Notes: generated from the sequence alone by a model not told the origin. 55,522 bases of DNA from Gammaproteobacteria bacterium (GCA_023266095.1 JAHFRV010000018.1:1-55522); one strand, 5' to 3'. Positions 36,890 through 46,243 are shown, numbered from the stretch's first letter. Numbers and translations are program-made.

Positions 36890-37957
36890 GTGAAAATACT
36901 GATTACAGGCGGCGCGGGGTTCATCGGTTCCGCGGTCGTTCGGCAGTTTATCAACGAGAGCGAGGCCACGGTGATTAACGTGGACAAGCTCACTTACGCC
37001 GGCAATCTCGAATCGGTGGCGGAGGCGGCGACGAGTCCGCGTTATCATTTCGAGCAAGTGGATATTTGTGACGTGCCAGCGCTGCGGCGGCTGTTCACCC
37101 AGTATCAGCCGGATGCGGTGATGCATCTCGCCGCCGAGTCCCATGTCGATCGTTCCATTGACGGGCCGGCGCAATTCGTCGAGACCAACATCATCGGCAC
37201 GTATACCTTGCTGGAAGCTGCGCGCGCGTATTGGGCGGGGTTGCCGGGCGACCGGAAGCAGGCTTTCCGTTTTCATCACATTTCCACCGACGAGGTCTAC
37301 GGTTCGCTGGGTGCGGAAGGTTTCTTCACCGAAGAGACGCCTTATCAACCCAATTCGCCTTATTCCGCCAGCAAAGCGTCCTCCGATCATCTGGTGCGCG
37401 CCTGGCATCACACCTACGGTCTGCCGGTGGTCACCACCAATTGTTCGAATAATTACGGGCCCTATCACTTCCCCGAAAAGTTGATTCCTTTGGTCATCAT
37501 CAAAGCGCTGCGCGGTGAACCGCTGCCGGTGTACGGCAAGGGCGATAATATCCGCGACTGGCTGTATGTGGACGATCACGCCCGCGCCCTGCGCCTGGTG
37601 TTGGAAAAGGGTCGGTTGGGCGAGACCTATAACATCGGCGGGCACAACGAGCGCACCAATCTGCAAGTGGTGCAAGGCATCTGCGGCTTGCTGGATGAAT
37701 TGGTGCCGGGTTCGCCACATGCGCCGCACGCCAAACTGATTAGCTTCGTCACCGACCGTCCCGGCCACGACCAGCGCTACGCCATCGACGCCGGTAAGAT
37801 CGAGCGCGAACTGGGCTGGCGCCCGCGGGAAAGTTTCGAGTCCGGGTTGCGCAAGACCGTGCAGTGGTATTTGGACAACCGCGGCTGGTGGCAGCGGGTG
37901 CTGGACGGTAGCTATCGCGGCGAGCGGCTAGGGGCGGCGGGCGGCGAGGGGGTATAA
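36890..37957 (+). CDS. rfbB: dTDP-glucose 4,6-dehydratase
   Basis: RmlB removes water from dTDP-glucose to give dTDP-4-keto-6-deoxyglucose, step two of dTDP-L-rhamnose synthesis. The 355-residue extended SDR starts with GTG at 36890. TGGAGFIGS is the NAD motif (about 5-13); the catalytic tyrosine and lysine are Tyr158 and Lys162 (YSASK); [10 protein letters not shown] and [15 protein letters not shown] are family signatures. It precedes rfbA, rfbC and rfbD in the same direction, giving the full rhamnose pathway. Confidence 0.97.
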   Translation: MKILITGGAGFIGSAVVRQFINESEATVINVDKLTYAGNLESVAEAATSPRYHFEQVDICDVPALRRLFTQYQPDAVMHLAAESHVDRSIDGPAQFVETNIIGTYTLLEAARAYWAGLPGDRKQAFRFHHISTDEVYGSLGAEGFFTEETPYQPNSPYSASKASSDHLVRAWHHTYGLPVVTTNCSNNYGPYHFPEKLIPLVIIKALRGEPLPVYGKGDNIRDWLYVDDHARALRLVLEKGRLGETYNIGGHNERTNLQVVQGICGLLDELVPGSPHAPHAKLISFVTDRPGHDQRYAIDAGKIERELGWRPRESFESGLRKTVQWYLDNRGWWQRVLDGSYRGERLGAAGGEGV

Positions 37958-37989
37958 TCCATCGTGCGTGGCCGGGTAGTGTTCATTCA

Positions 37990-38023
37990 CCCTCGCCTTT
38001 TGTGGGAGAGGGAAGGAGAGGGG
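37990..38023 (+). repeat. GGGAGAGGG-type intergenic repeat
   Basis: CCCTCGCCTTTTGTGGGAGAGG, followed by GAAGGAGAGGGG. It is an imperfect palindrome of a type found in many proteobacterial intergenic regions, distinct from the two-hairpin elements. A related perfect palindrome is at 40911-40935. Confidence 0.5.
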
Positions 38024-38200
38024 AATTAGATCATCTTTTCCCACTTATGAGCGCGGGTAGTGTGCCAACAGCTCAATTACGATGGCATTCATCGGAATGT
38101 CCCGGCGAGCGGGGGGTGACTTGGATAAAGCCGTTGATTCATCGGACGGGCTTAGTCCGTTTCATCACCCTCTTGAAAAACAAGAGTGAAGGAATAAAGC

Positions 38201-39079
38201 ATGAAAGGCATCATTCTCGCGGGCGGATCCGGTACCCGTTTGTATCCGTTGACTCAAGTGATCAGCAAACAGTTGTTGCCGGTGTACGATAAACCGATGG
38301 TGTACTACCCCTTGTCCACACTGATGCTGGCCGGCATACGCGATATTTTGGTGATCACCACGCCGCACGATCAAACCTTGTTTCAGCAACTGTTGGGTGA
38401 CGGCCGCCAGTGGGGTATTCACCTCCAATATGCGGCGCAAGCAGCGCCTGGGGGGTTGGCGGAGGCATTTATCATCGGCCGGCAGTTTATCGGCGATCAG
38501 GCCTGCTGCCTGATATTAGGCGATAATATTTTTTACGGTCACGGCATGACCGAGCTTTTGTTGTCCGCCGCGCAGTGCCGCGAGGGCGCCACGGTGTTTG
38601 GTTACTGGGTGAAAGATCCGCAGCGTTACGGCGTGGCGGAGTTTGACGGCACGGGGCGGGTGACCGCCATCGAGGAAAAGCCCAAGCAACCCCGTTCCAA
38701 TTATGCGGTGACCGGTATTTATTTTTATGACAACCAAGTGGTGGATATCGCGCCCACCCTCACGCCCTCGCCGCGTGGCGAGCTGGAAATTACCGACATC
38801 AATAATCACTATTTGGCAAAAGGCCAATTGAAGTTGGAGAAACTCGGGCGTGGCGTGGCGTGGCTGGATACCGGCACCCATGAGTCGCTGATGCAGGCGT
38901 CGAATTTTATCGAAACCATCGAGGCGCGCCAGGGTTTGAAAGTCGCTTGTCCGGAAGAAATCGCCTTCAACAGCGGCTGGATCGACAGTGCGCAATTGGA
39001 ACAATTGGCCACGCAATATAACAAAAATGCGTATGGCGACTATCTGCGCAATCTGCTCGAATACGGTACACCCTCATGA
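38201..39079 (+). CDS. rfbA: Glucose-1-phosphate thymidylyltransferase
   Basis: RmlA couples glucose 1-phosphate and dTTP to dTDP-glucose, the first step of rhamnose synthesis. The 292-residue protein has the nucleotidyltransferase motif [11 protein letters not shown] near its N-terminus, [15 protein letters not shown]-like [16 protein letters not shown], and [19 protein letters not shown] at the C-terminus. The ATG at 38201 overlaps nothing; the 243-bp gap to rfbB holds a GGGAGAGGG-type repeat. Its end overlaps rfbC by 4 bp (ATGA). Confidence 0.97.
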   Translation: MKGIILAGGSGTRLYPLTQVISKQLLPVYDKPMVYYPLSTLMLAGIRDILVITTPHDQTLFQQLLGDGRQWGIHLQYAAQAAPGGLAEAFIIGRQFIGDQACCLILGDNIFYGHGMTELLLSAAQCREGATVFGYWVKDPQRYGVAEFDGTGRVTAIEEKPKQPRSNYAVTGIYFYDNQVVDIAPTLTPSPRGELEITDINNHYLAKGQLKLEKLGRGVAWLDTGTHESLMQASNFIETIEARQGLKVACPEEIAFNSGWIDSAQLEQLATQYNKNAYGDYLRNLLEYGTPS

Positions 39080-39642
39080 AGATCATCGAGACTGAATTAC
39101 CCGGCGTGCTGATCATCGAGCCCAAAGTCTTCGGTGATGAGCGCGGTTATTTTTTGGAGAGCTACCAGGCCCAGCGTTATGCCGAGGCCGGTATTGCCGG
39201 GCCGTTCGTGCAGGACAATCTGTCGTTTTCCCGGCAAGGTATCTTGCGCGGGTTGCATTATCAATATGAGAATCCGCAAGGCAAACTGGTGCAAGTGTTG
39301 CAGGGCGAGGTGTTCGATGTGGCGGTGGATGTCCGGCTGGGTTCGCCCCATTTCGGAAAATGGACCAGTGCATTTTTATCGGCCGGGAACAAACGGCAAA
39401 TGTATGTCCCGGCGGGTTTCGCCCATGGTTTCGTGGTGACCAGCGAGACCGCCTTGTTTAGCTATAAATGCACGGATTACTACAACCCGCAGGCTGAAGT
39501 CAGCATTGTTTGGAACGACCCAGACATAGGCATCCAATGGCCCTTAAATGAACAGCCGCAGTTATCCGCCAAAGATTCCGCTGGTTTGCGTTTAGCGGAG
39601 ATCGCCGTCGAGCGCTTGCCGGATTATCGCGCCGGTTTATGA
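39076..39642 (+). CDS. rfbC: dTDP-4-dehydrorhamnose 3,5-epimerase
   Basis: RmlC epimerises the 3 and 5 positions of dTDP-4-keto-6-deoxyglucose. The 188-residue cupin protein has the catalytic His61 in [24 protein letters not shown], and [11 protein letters not shown]. The start overlaps the rfbA stop by four bases, implying translational coupling. Confidence 0.96.
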   Translation: MKIIETELPGVLIIEPKVFGDERGYFLESYQAQRYAEAGIAGPFVQDNLSFSRQGILRGLHYQYENPQGKLVQVLQGEVFDVAVDVRLGSPHFGKWTSAFLSAGNKRQMYVPAGFAHGFVVTSETALFSYKCTDYYNPQAEVSIVWNDPDIGIQWPLNEQPQLSAKDSAGLRLAEIAVERLPDYRAGL

Positions 39643-39773
39643 TTGCTCCGGAGACCCATATGGACAGGGCGATAGGTATTAACTCCTCCTCACATCACCC
39701 TATTCGTGCGTGTCACTTTATTAGTGTGTGCTTCCTCGAAGCGCATGGAAATATAGAAGCGCCTGCAAATCTA

Positions 39774-39842
39774 GGAGTACATGGAAATAGGGAGTACATG
39801 GAAATAGGGAGTAGTTAGAAATATGAGAGTATATGAAAATAT
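39774..39842 (+). repeat. 17-bp tandem repeat, four units
   Basis: Two identical units GGAGTACATGGAAATAG (39774-39790, 39791-39807) are followed by a diverged one (GGAGTAGTTAGAAATAT, 39808-39824) and a more diverged one (GAGAGTATATGAAAATAT, 39825-39842). Element F4 follows at once. The array sits in the AT-rich rfbC-rfbD gap. There are no spacers, so it is not CRISPR. Confidence 0.85.
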
Positions 39843-39848
39843 AAATCT

Positions 39849-39894
39849 CCCCTCCTTATCAAGGAGGGGTGGCCGCGAAGCGGACGGGGTGGTT
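39849..39894 (+). repeat. Two-hairpin element, copy F4 (forward)
   Basis: CCCCTCCTT-ATC-AAGGAGGGG, then GGCCGC-GAA-GCGGAC (5-bp stem CCGC/GCGG region), then GGGGTGGTT. The small stem differs in sequence from F1-F3 but is still able to pair. It lies between rfbC and rfbD, about 3.1 kb from F3. Confidence 0.85.
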
Positions 39895-39952
39895 AATCTC
39901 TTGACTAAAATGATGCCGATGCCCGTGTGGCCCGATTTGCGTGTTAATAAAT

Positions 39953-40858
39953 ATGCCTAATTCTCAACCCAAGATATTGATGACCGGCGCCAACGGCCAA
40001 GTGGGCTGGGAACTGATGCGTCGCGCCGATAAATTCGGCGTGACCGCCATCGGCATGACGTCCACCGAGCTGGATATCACCGACGCGCAGGCCGTGGCCG
40101 CGCAAGTGCAAAAAGGTGCCTTTGACGTCGTCGTCAACGCCGCCGCCTACACCGCCGTCGACAAAGCGGAGTCCGAGCCTGAAAAAGCCTATGCAGTGAA
40201 TCGCGATGGCCCGGATAATCTTGCCCAGGCCTGCGCAGAAGCGGATATACCGCTCATCCACATCTCCACCGACTACGTATTCGACGGGAGCAAAAAAGGT
40301 GCTTACACCGAGGACGATCCCGTGTGTCCGGTCAGTGTCTACGGTGCCAGCAAGGAGGCCGGTGAACGCGCAGTCCGCGAACGGCTGGCACGACATATTA
40401 TCCTCAGAACCGCCTGGGTGTATGGGGTGCATGGCCACAACTTTGTCAAAACTATGCTTCGGCTGGCGAAAGAACGCGACGAGTTGCGCGTGGTTGCCGA
40501 CCAATGGGGTTGTCCCACGGCGGCGGGCGATATCGCCGAGGTGATATTGTCTATCCTCGCTCGCTACATTACTAACCAAGCAGTAGAGTGGGGCACCTAT
40601 CACTACTGTGGCGACGGCCCAATCACCTGGCATGGTTTCGCCGAAGCCATACTTGTCGCAGCAGAGCCGTATGGTGGACGAAAAGTGCCAGTGCGCCCCA
40701 TCGCCACGACAGACTACCCCACCCCCGCCAAACGGCCCGCCAATTCCGTGCTGGATTGTGCCAAGATGCAGGCTGCTTTTGCCATTGCGCCGCGCCTGTG
40801 GGGTGACGCTCTTCAAGAAGTGGTTCAGGAAATCACACACCAAACTGCGCCCGAATGA
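39953..40858 (+). CDS. rfbD: dTDP-4-dehydrorhamnose reductase
   Basis: RmlD reduces dTDP-4-keto-L-rhamnose to dTDP-L-rhamnose with NAD(P)H. From the ATG at 39953 it has 301 residues. TGANGQVG is the dinucleotide motif; STDYVFDG and YGASKEAGE (catalytic Tyr and Lys) are family signatures. It is separated from rfbC by 310 bp holding the tandem repeat and F4, so it may depend on read-through or on its own promoter. Confidence 0.96.
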   Translation: MPNSQPKILMTGANGQVGWELMRRADKFGVTAIGMTSTELDITDAQAVAAQVQKGAFDVVVNAAAYTAVDKAESEPEKAYAVNRDGPDNLAQACAEADIPLIHISTDYVFDGSKKGAYTEDDPVCPVSVYGASKEAGERAVRERLARHIILRTAWVYGVHGHNFVKTMLRLAKERDELRVVADQWGCPTAAGDIAEVILSILARYITNQAVEWGTYHYCGDGPITWHGFAEAILVAAEPYGGRKVPVRPIATTDYPTPAKRPANSVLDCAKMQAAFAIAPRLWGDALQEVVQEITHQTAPE

Positions 40859-40910
40859 CCGACTGAAATCATTTTTGTCATTAGCAACACATCAAGAAGC
40901 ACCGGCATTT

Positions 40911-40935
40911 CCCCTCTCCCTGAACGGGAGAGGGG
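40911..40935 (+). terminator. Palindrome after rfbD
   Basis: CCCCTCTCCC and GGGAGAGGGG form a perfect 10-bp stem around TGAAC, followed by TAGGGGAGAGGG. There is no immediate T-run, so it is as likely a dispersed intergenic repeat as a terminator. Confidence 0.5.
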
Positions 40936-41021
40936 TAGGGGAGAGGGTGCGTTCAAAAAACTATTGACTCTCACCGCTCAAACCGCTTAAATACCGCCGT
41001 TCATCCATTGAACATGAGCCC

Positions 41022-41405
41022 ATGCCACCGCCACTCGACGACGAAACTCGCTACCGCCTCCTGAAGCTGCTCGAAAGTAAACCCGAGCTCAGTCAGCGCG
41101 AATTGGCCAATGAGATGGGGGTGAGCCTGGGGAAGGTGAATTATTGCTTGCGCGCTGTCATGGCGCGTGGCTGGGTCAAGATCCTGAATTTTAATAATAA
41201 CTCTAATAAGCGCGCTTATGCCTATTACCTCACCCCTAAAGGTGTCGAGGAAAAGGTGCAGGTCACCGCAAGATTTCTCAAGAGAAAAGTATCCGAGCAT
41301 GAGGATCTGAGGCGGGAAATTGAACAGCTGATGCGAGAAGTGGAAGAAAGAAAAAAAGGGGCGCATATACTTGATGGCGAGATAACGCCTTCTTCCAACG
41401 ACTAG
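41022..41405 (+). CDS. MarR family EPS-associated transcriptional regulator
   Basis: A 127-residue winged-helix protein. The helix-turn-helix is visible in RYRLLKLLESKPELSQRELA and MGVSLGKVNYCLRAVMARGW, with the wing NSNKRAYAYYLTPKG. The C-terminus is a coiled-coil rich in Arg and Glu (DLRREIEQLMREVEERKKG). This matches the MarR-type regulators found at the start of exopolysaccharide clusters. It lies directly before the 13-gene operon and is the natural candidate for its regulator; that is inference from position. Confidence 0.88.
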   Translation: MPPPLDDETRYRLLKLLESKPELSQRELANEMGVSLGKVNYCLRAVMARGWVKILNFNNNSNKRAYAYYLTPKGVEEKVQVTARFLKRKVSEHEDLRREIEQLMREVEERKKGAHILDGEITPSSND

Positions 41406-41523
41406 CAAGATTTCCAGATGCTCGATCCGCATGTCGAGTCGCTTATTGCGACGAGATACGCCAATCATAAGTGTAGTTAGTGGCTTCATCTGATTCAGTA
41501 AAAATCGATACAAGGATTTATAA

Positions 41524-42324
41524 ATGAATTATCGCGAACGAAAGATGCTAGATATTCTTAAACGTGGTCGCAACGAATATGGATATATAGGAGTAAAGGC
41601 TGAATTCGAGGCTGAGGGCACGCGGACCGAAGAGATGCTGCGGTTGATCGATATAGCGCGCAGGGCCGACGTCAAAATCGGGCTGAAGATCGGCGGCTGC
41701 GAGGCGATGCGTGATTTGATCGAAAGCAAACAGATCGGGGTCGACTATATCATCGCGCCGATGATCGAGAGCAGTTATGCGCTTTCGAAGTTCATTGACG
41801 CGAAAAATAAAATATATTCGGCTGACGAGCAGCAAGACGTTACATTTCTCTTTAATCTCGAAACGACCACCGCGTTCAGTCAGTTGGACAATCTCGGGGC
41901 TCTTGCCCGCGAGTCAGGCGGAGTGCAAGGCGTGGTGTTTGGCCGGGTGGATTTTTCATTGTCTAAAGGCTTGGGAAGAGAGGCCATCAACGCAGATGAA
42001 CTTACGCAATACTGCGTCGAAACGGCAGAGGTATGCAAGCGGTTAGGTCAGGAGTTAGTTGTGGGTGGTGGTGTATCGAAAGATGCATTGCCGGCGCTAC
42101 GGCGGGTTGCCGGAGTCCATCTCACCCGCTTTGAAACCCGCAAAGTGATATTCGACGGTGGTTCGCTGGCACTGCCGAACGTCGAGCAAGGATTGCTTGA
42201 TGCGGTGCATTTTGAATTGCTGTGGCTATTGAATAAGAGGGATTATTACGGTTTGATTCAAAAGGAAGACGAAGCGCGCATCGCGATGCTGGAGAGCCGT
42301 TGGCATGTATTGAACCGAGAATAA
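41524..42324 (+). CDS. HpcH/HpaI aldolase / citrate lyase-like protein
   Basis: A 266-residue (beta/alpha)8-barrel protein of the HpcH/HpaI superfamily. Seen are [52 protein letters not shown] and [17 protein letters not shown]; the Glu of LETTTAF and the Asp of RVDFS are in place as the metal ligands of the family. These enzymes make or break bonds between pyruvate-type enolates and aldehydes. The gene heads the operon and is followed 29 bp later by an SDR and then a cyclase-like gene. A role in making a keto-acid precursor for an unusual sugar is inferred from context; the substrate is unknown. Confidence 0.8.
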   Translation: MNYRERKMLDILKRGRNEYGYIGVKAEFEAEGTRTEEMLRLIDIARRADVKIGLKIGGCEAMRDLIESKQIGVDYIIAPMIESSYALSKFIDAKNKIYSADEQQDVTFLFNLETTTAFSQLDNLGALARESGGVQGVVFGRVDFSLSKGLGREAINADELTQYCVETAEVCKRLGQELVVGGGVSKDALPALRRVAGVHLTRFETRKVIFDGGSLALPNVEQGLLDAVHFELLWLLNKRDYYGLIQKEDEARIAMLESRWHVLNRE

Positions 42325-42353
42325 GTGAAATATAATTTATTGGAAAAGGTGGT

Positions 42354-43070
42354 ATGTCGACTGCAAAGAATAAAAAGCTGTTGATTTTTGGTGCTCGCGG
42401 CGCTATCGGGGGCGCCGTCGGAGGGTTATTTGTGGAGCGACGTTGGGATGTGGCGGCAACGACGCGTAAGCTTGAGGGCAAGGGTGGCGCTGCTAGTGGT
42501 TTGATTCAGTTCGATCCATTTGGCCAGATAGATGTTGAGTCCGTGCATGCGAGTGGGCCTTACGATGCAGTGTGCTGGGCGCAAGGCGCGAATGCAAGCG
42601 ACAACATATATACAGTGGATCAGGAACGGCATCTGGAGCTGTATCGCGCCAACTGCCTTTTTCCGGTTTTAAGCCTTAAGTGGCTTCTTGCGGAGCATCT
42701 GTTGGTGCGGGGGTCGCGTTTATGTGTGGTGAGCTCCATATGGCAGAACCTGGCGCGTCAGGATAAGCTTTCATATTGCATGACGAAATCAGCATTGCAA
42801 GGATTCGTGTTGTCTGCCGCAACGGATTTAGCTAAGGATGAGCATCTGGTGAATGCGATACTTCCAGGCCCATTGGACACCCCAATGACGAGAGAAAATC
42901 TAAAACCCGATCAGCTCGAGAGAATTATCGCAGCCACAAAGTTCAATCGGTTATCACAGTTGGAAGATGTTGCGCGTCTGGCGTATTTTCTTTGTTCGGA
43001 TGACAACACAGGGATCACTGGCCAGTTTATTGCCGCCGATTTGGGATTTAGCCGTGTACGCCTCATTTGA
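42354..43070 (+). CDS. Short-chain dehydrogenase/reductase
   Basis: A 238-residue classical SDR. GARGAIGGAVG is the dinucleotide-binding loop (about 13-23), the catalytic serine is in VVSSIWQN and Tyr/Lys in YCMTK, and ILPGPLDTPMT is the usual segment after the active site. The C-terminus (GITGQFIAADLGFSRVRLI) overlaps the start of the next gene by 17 bp. The substrate is unknown; it probably oxidises or reduces a product of the aldolase or the cyclase-like protein. Confidence 0.85.
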   Translation: MSTAKNKKLLIFGARGAIGGAVGGLFVERRWDVAATTRKLEGKGGAASGLIQFDPFGQIDVESVHASGPYDAVCWAQGANASDNIYTVDQERHLELYRANCLFPVLSLKWLLAEHLLVRGSRLCVVSSIWQNLARQDKLSYCMTKSALQGFVLSAATDLAKDEHLVNAILPGPLDTPMTRENLKPDQLERIIAATKFNRLSQLEDVARLAYFLCSDDNTGITGQFIAADLGFSRVRLI

Positions 43071-44130
43071 AATTGCATCCTCCAGCAAACCGTACAAGGT
43101 GACGATCGAGAACAATAGTTTTGGAAAATTATTCACCTCTGATAAAAAAACAGTCATTTTGTGCGATGACTTCTTTTCTCCTGTCCTGCTCTCGAAAGGC
43201 TTGCCGATTGTCGCGATACCTGCGAGTGAAGAGTCAAAGAGCCTGGAGAGTATGTCCGGCGTCATCCTTGAGATGCGCAAGCTGGCTATGACGCGCAATT
43301 CGGAGGTGATTGCGGTCGGTGGCGGTTGTGTGCAGGATGTGGCAACGTTTTGCTGCTCAATCTACATGCGAGGCGTCGTATGGCGCTATATGCCCAGTAC
43401 CTTATTGGGCATGGTAGATTCATGCATAGGCGGTAAATCGGCGATAAACGTTGGTCAATATAAGAATCTTGTGGGCAATTTCTATCCTCCCCAGGAGGTC
43501 ATCATTGATCCCGCTTTGGCGGGAAGTCTAGCGGTCGAACAGCGCGTGGCAGGATTGTGCGAGGCCGCGAAGATCACCTTCGCGCACGGTCAGGATGCAT
43601 TTTATCAATATCTCGCGCTGTCACCGCGGGTTGATATGGATGAGGGCGCACTGGTTCGATTGCTAGAATTGAGCCTGCGGTCGAAAAAATGGTTCATAGA
43701 AATCGATGAGTTCGACAAACGAGAACGTTTATTGCTGAACTTCGGGCACACATTCGGCCATGCAATCGAAGGCGCGGGCAGATTTTCCATTGCGCATGGC
43801 GTGGCCGTGGGCCTGGGTATGCTCGCCGCGCTCGATTTTGCGCAATATGCGCTTGGAATAACAAAGCATGCGGCCCATGTTGTTGCACTTCAGGAGCATA
43901 TTAGTCACCTGCTGTGCCAGGTGGAGGGTTTGAGTGCTACGGCTAATAAGCTGAACTTCGACGAGCTGCTGGCGCATTTTGATTCTGACAAGAAGCATGA
44001 AGCTGCCGCATACACTATCATCTCTGTGAATAGCCGCGGTGAGCTTGAGCGATATCAGATTGGCAAGGATACTAATAATAGACGTGCGCTGAGGCGTTCC
44101 TTCGAGTCCGCATTGTTGAGGCTGGAATGA
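43054..44130 (+). CDS. 3-dehydroquinate synthase-like cyclase
   Basis: A 358-residue member of the AroB/sugar-phosphate-cyclase superfamily, started at the GTG at 43054 inside the end of the SDR gene. Shared features are GGGCVQDVATF (Asp kept), VDSCIGGKSAINVG, KNLVGNFYPP, GLCEAAKI (Glu and Lys kept) and NFGHTFGHAIEGAG (His kept). Differences from true DHQ synthase are GGGC-Q-D for GGGVIGD, PSTLLGM for PTTLLA, and HGVAVG where HGEAVA is usual. So metal and NAD sites look intact while the substrate pocket differs. Since it is in a sugar operon, I infer a specialised cyclase rather than the shikimate enzyme, possibly acting on a keto-acid made by the aldolase. Confidence 0.82.
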   Translation: MYASFEIASSSKPYKVTIENNSFGKLFTSDKKTVILCDDFFSPVLLSKGLPIVAIPASEESKSLESMSGVILEMRKLAMTRNSEVIAVGGGCVQDVATFCCSIYMRGVVWRYMPSTLLGMVDSCIGGKSAINVGQYKNLVGNFYPPQEVIIDPALAGSLAVEQRVAGLCEAAKITFAHGQDAFYQYLALSPRVDMDEGALVRLLELSLRSKKWFIEIDEFDKRERLLLNFGHTFGHAIEGAGRFSIAHGVAVGLGMLAALDFAQYALGITKHAAHVVALQEHISHLLCQVEGLSATANKLNFDELLAHFDSDKKHEAAAYTIISVNSRGELERYQIGKDTNNRRALRRSFESALLRLE

Positions 44131-45122
44131 GTCAGTCATTAGCTTTCTCGCCTCGACTAGAGGAAGTTCTCAGGCAAGGTGACTATACATACGTGGTCAC
44201 TGGCGCCACGGGATGGATAGGATGCGCCACCCTGGAGATGCTGGCGCTGGCTTTGGGTGAGCGGTTCAGCGTTAAGGTCCAGGCATATGGTGGCCGGGGC
44301 GGTGTGCTCAAGCTGACCGCCGGTCCAGTTATCGAGATACTGCCATTGGCAACGCCGGCGCCCCGGCCTAGCAAGCCAACGATTTTGTTTCATTATGCAT
44401 TCCTGACGAAGGATAAAGTGGTGCAGCTGGGGGATGTCCATGCATACAGCAAGGGCAACTTGGAGATACGCGAACACACCCTACGCTTGGCGTCAACAAT
44501 GAACCTGGCTGGCATGGTGCTCGCGTCTTCTGGCGCAGTGTATGATCATATTGGCCATAAGGCGCGTGAGGCCGATGCGGGTATATATGGCCAGCTTAAA
44601 TTTCAGGATGAAGAAATCTTCGCTGACTTCTGCCATAGGCGTGGTGTGCCGCTCATTATCCCGAGAATCTTCAATCTCAGTGGGCCATTCATCAATAAGT
44701 TTACTAGCTATGCCCTGTCATCCATCATAGTGGATGTTCTTACCGGCAAAGCCGTGAAATTGACCGCCGCTCACGCTGTATATCGATCATATGTTTATGT
44801 CGGTGATGTCATTGAACTCGCGGTCCGCCAGCTACTGGCGAGTGATTCAGCCAAGCCGGTAATTTATGATACTCGCGGCTCCGACATTGTTGAAATTGGC
44901 GATCTTGCGCGAATCATCTGCCGGGTGCTTGCCAGGCCTGACTTTGCGATAGACCGCCCACCGGTGTCGGACAGTAAGGCTGATAACTATTTGGGCAGCC
45001 CACAGCCATGGGCTGACATTCTTTCGCGTGAAAATTATAATCTGCTGCCATTGCGACAGCAGATTGAATATACGGTACGCTATATCAATACCTGTCTGGC
45101 GACAAAGGGCGCCGAGGGTTGA
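44127..45122 (+). CDS. NAD-dependent epimerase/dehydratase family protein
   Basis: A 331-residue extended SDR overlapping the cyclase gene by 4 bp (ATGA). VTGATGWIGCATLEML is the NAD motif; SSGAVYDH is the serine region and YGQLK carries the Tyr-x-x-x-Lys pair. RSYVYVGDVIELAVRQLL is a typical C-terminal substrate-domain signature. It could be a sugar epimerase or the reductase that follows acyl transfer to a 4-keto-sugar (the YerF role in yersiniose synthesis); sequence alone does not decide. Confidence 0.82.
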   Translation: MSQSLAFSPRLEEVLRQGDYTYVVTGATGWIGCATLEMLALALGERFSVKVQAYGGRGGVLKLTAGPVIEILPLATPAPRPSKPTILFHYAFLTKDKVVQLGDVHAYSKGNLEIREHTLRLASTMNLAGMVLASSGAVYDHIGHKAREADAGIYGQLKFQDEEIFADFCHRRGVPLIIPRIFNLSGPFINKFTSYALSSIIVDVLTGKAVKLTAAHAVYRSYVYVGDVIELAVRQLLASDSAKPVIYDTRGSDIVEIGDLARIICRVLARPDFAIDRPPVSDSKADNYLGSPQPWADILSRENYNLLPLRQQIEYTVRYINTCLATKGAEG

Positions 45123-46243
45123 TGGCCGACTTCATTCAGATGGACTCCGCCACCGATATTCCGGGAGATGAGCTGGCCGTCACCTGGCTATTGCCGTCTC
45201 GGCGCCATCCTTACTACATTGTGGCGCCCCGCTATATTGGGACATCTGCGGGGATAAAATCATTGCATCTATTCTGCCATTCACTGAACAGAGCGGGTGA
45301 GCGCGCCTATTTAATCACCCAGCCATATTATCTCCCGGTATATGCGGTGAATCCCGCGTTGCAGACCCCATTGGTGACGACAACGATTCTGCGACATGAT
45401 TTTGAGCGAGGGCTGGCGCCAATAGTCATTTACCCCGAGACCATAAAAGGCAACCCTTTGAGGGCGCCCTTCGTGACACGCTACATCATGAATTTTCCGG
45501 GATTGCTGGGTGGCGATTCCGTATACGATGATGATGAGTATCTGTTGGCGTATTCGAACGCCTTGGCTGAGGAGTTGCCACGCAAGTCGCTTACAGTTTT
45601 TGTGCCCGCGTCGGATCCGACGGTATTTTACCCAGATGAAACTCAGCAGCGCATGGGCACATGTTTTTATGCCGGTAAATATAAATACTTTCATCAGGGC
45701 GAGCTGTCGCCAGTGACGCAGGATAGCCTGGAAATCACCCGTGAGCAGCCGAATTCGCAAACGCCTCAGCAGCTCGCGGATCTTTTTCGCCGTTCTGAGC
45801 TGTTTTACTGCTACGAAAACTCCGCGCTAGCTATTGAGGCGGTGCTCTGCGGTTGTCCGGTGGTTTTTATTCCCAATCGATTTTTTACCAAAGTAATCGG
45901 ACAGTATGAGCACGGTTGGGACGGTATGGCATGGGGTACCGATGCTGATGAGATCGAGCGTGCCAAAAGGACCGTTGGCCATGCAAGAATGACGTACCTC
46001 AGCCTATATACGAGATTCCGTGAACAGCTGTCTCGGTTTGTCACCGAGACGCAACAGATCGCCTCCGAAGTCACCTATGAACGGCCCATGGAGATCACCT
46101 ATCTCGCGCGGCCGAATGTTTTTCTTCTGCTGGCGGCTAATCTAGAAATAATTCGGTCCATAATCTCCGAGAAAGGTTGGGTGAACGGCATGAAGATTAT
46201 GGTGAATCGCGTTCGCCGCAAAAGCGTAAGAATCTTGCCATGA
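45122..46243 (+). CDS. Putative GT-B type glycosyltransferase
   Basis: A 373-residue protein started at the ATG at 45122, which overlaps the previous TGA (TGATG). I do not recognise a named family. The N-terminal HPYYIVAPRYIGTSAGIKSL resembles a Rossmann-type acceptor domain with a glycine loop, and YENSALAIEAVLCGCPVVFI near residue 230-250 matches the donor-site Glu-rich motif of GT-B enzymes. No signal peptide or strong membrane segment is seen. The context between sugar-synthesis genes and a GT2 gene supports a glycosyltransferase. Confidence 0.7.
   Translation: MADFIQMDSATDIPGDELAVTWLLPSRRHPYYIVAPRYIGTSAGIKSLHLFCHSLNRAGERAYLITQPYYLPVYAVNPALQTPLVTTTILRHDFERGLAPIVIYPETIKGNPLRAPFVTRYIMNFPGLLGGDSVYDDDEYLLAYSNALAEELPRKSLTVFVPASDPTVFYPDETQQRMGTCFYAGKYKYFHQGELSPVTQDSLEITREQPNSQTPQQLADLFRRSELFYCYENSALAIEAVLCGCPVVFIPNRFFTKVIGQYEHGWDGMAWGTDADEIERAKRTVGHARMTYLSLYTRFREQLSRFVTETQQIASEVTYERPMEITYLARPNVFLLLAANLEIIRSIISEKGWVNGMKIMVNRVRRKSVRILP

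Noticed and set aside
39774-39842. Possible CRISPR array
   Set aside because: The 17-bp units are directly adjacent without spacers and no cas gene is near.
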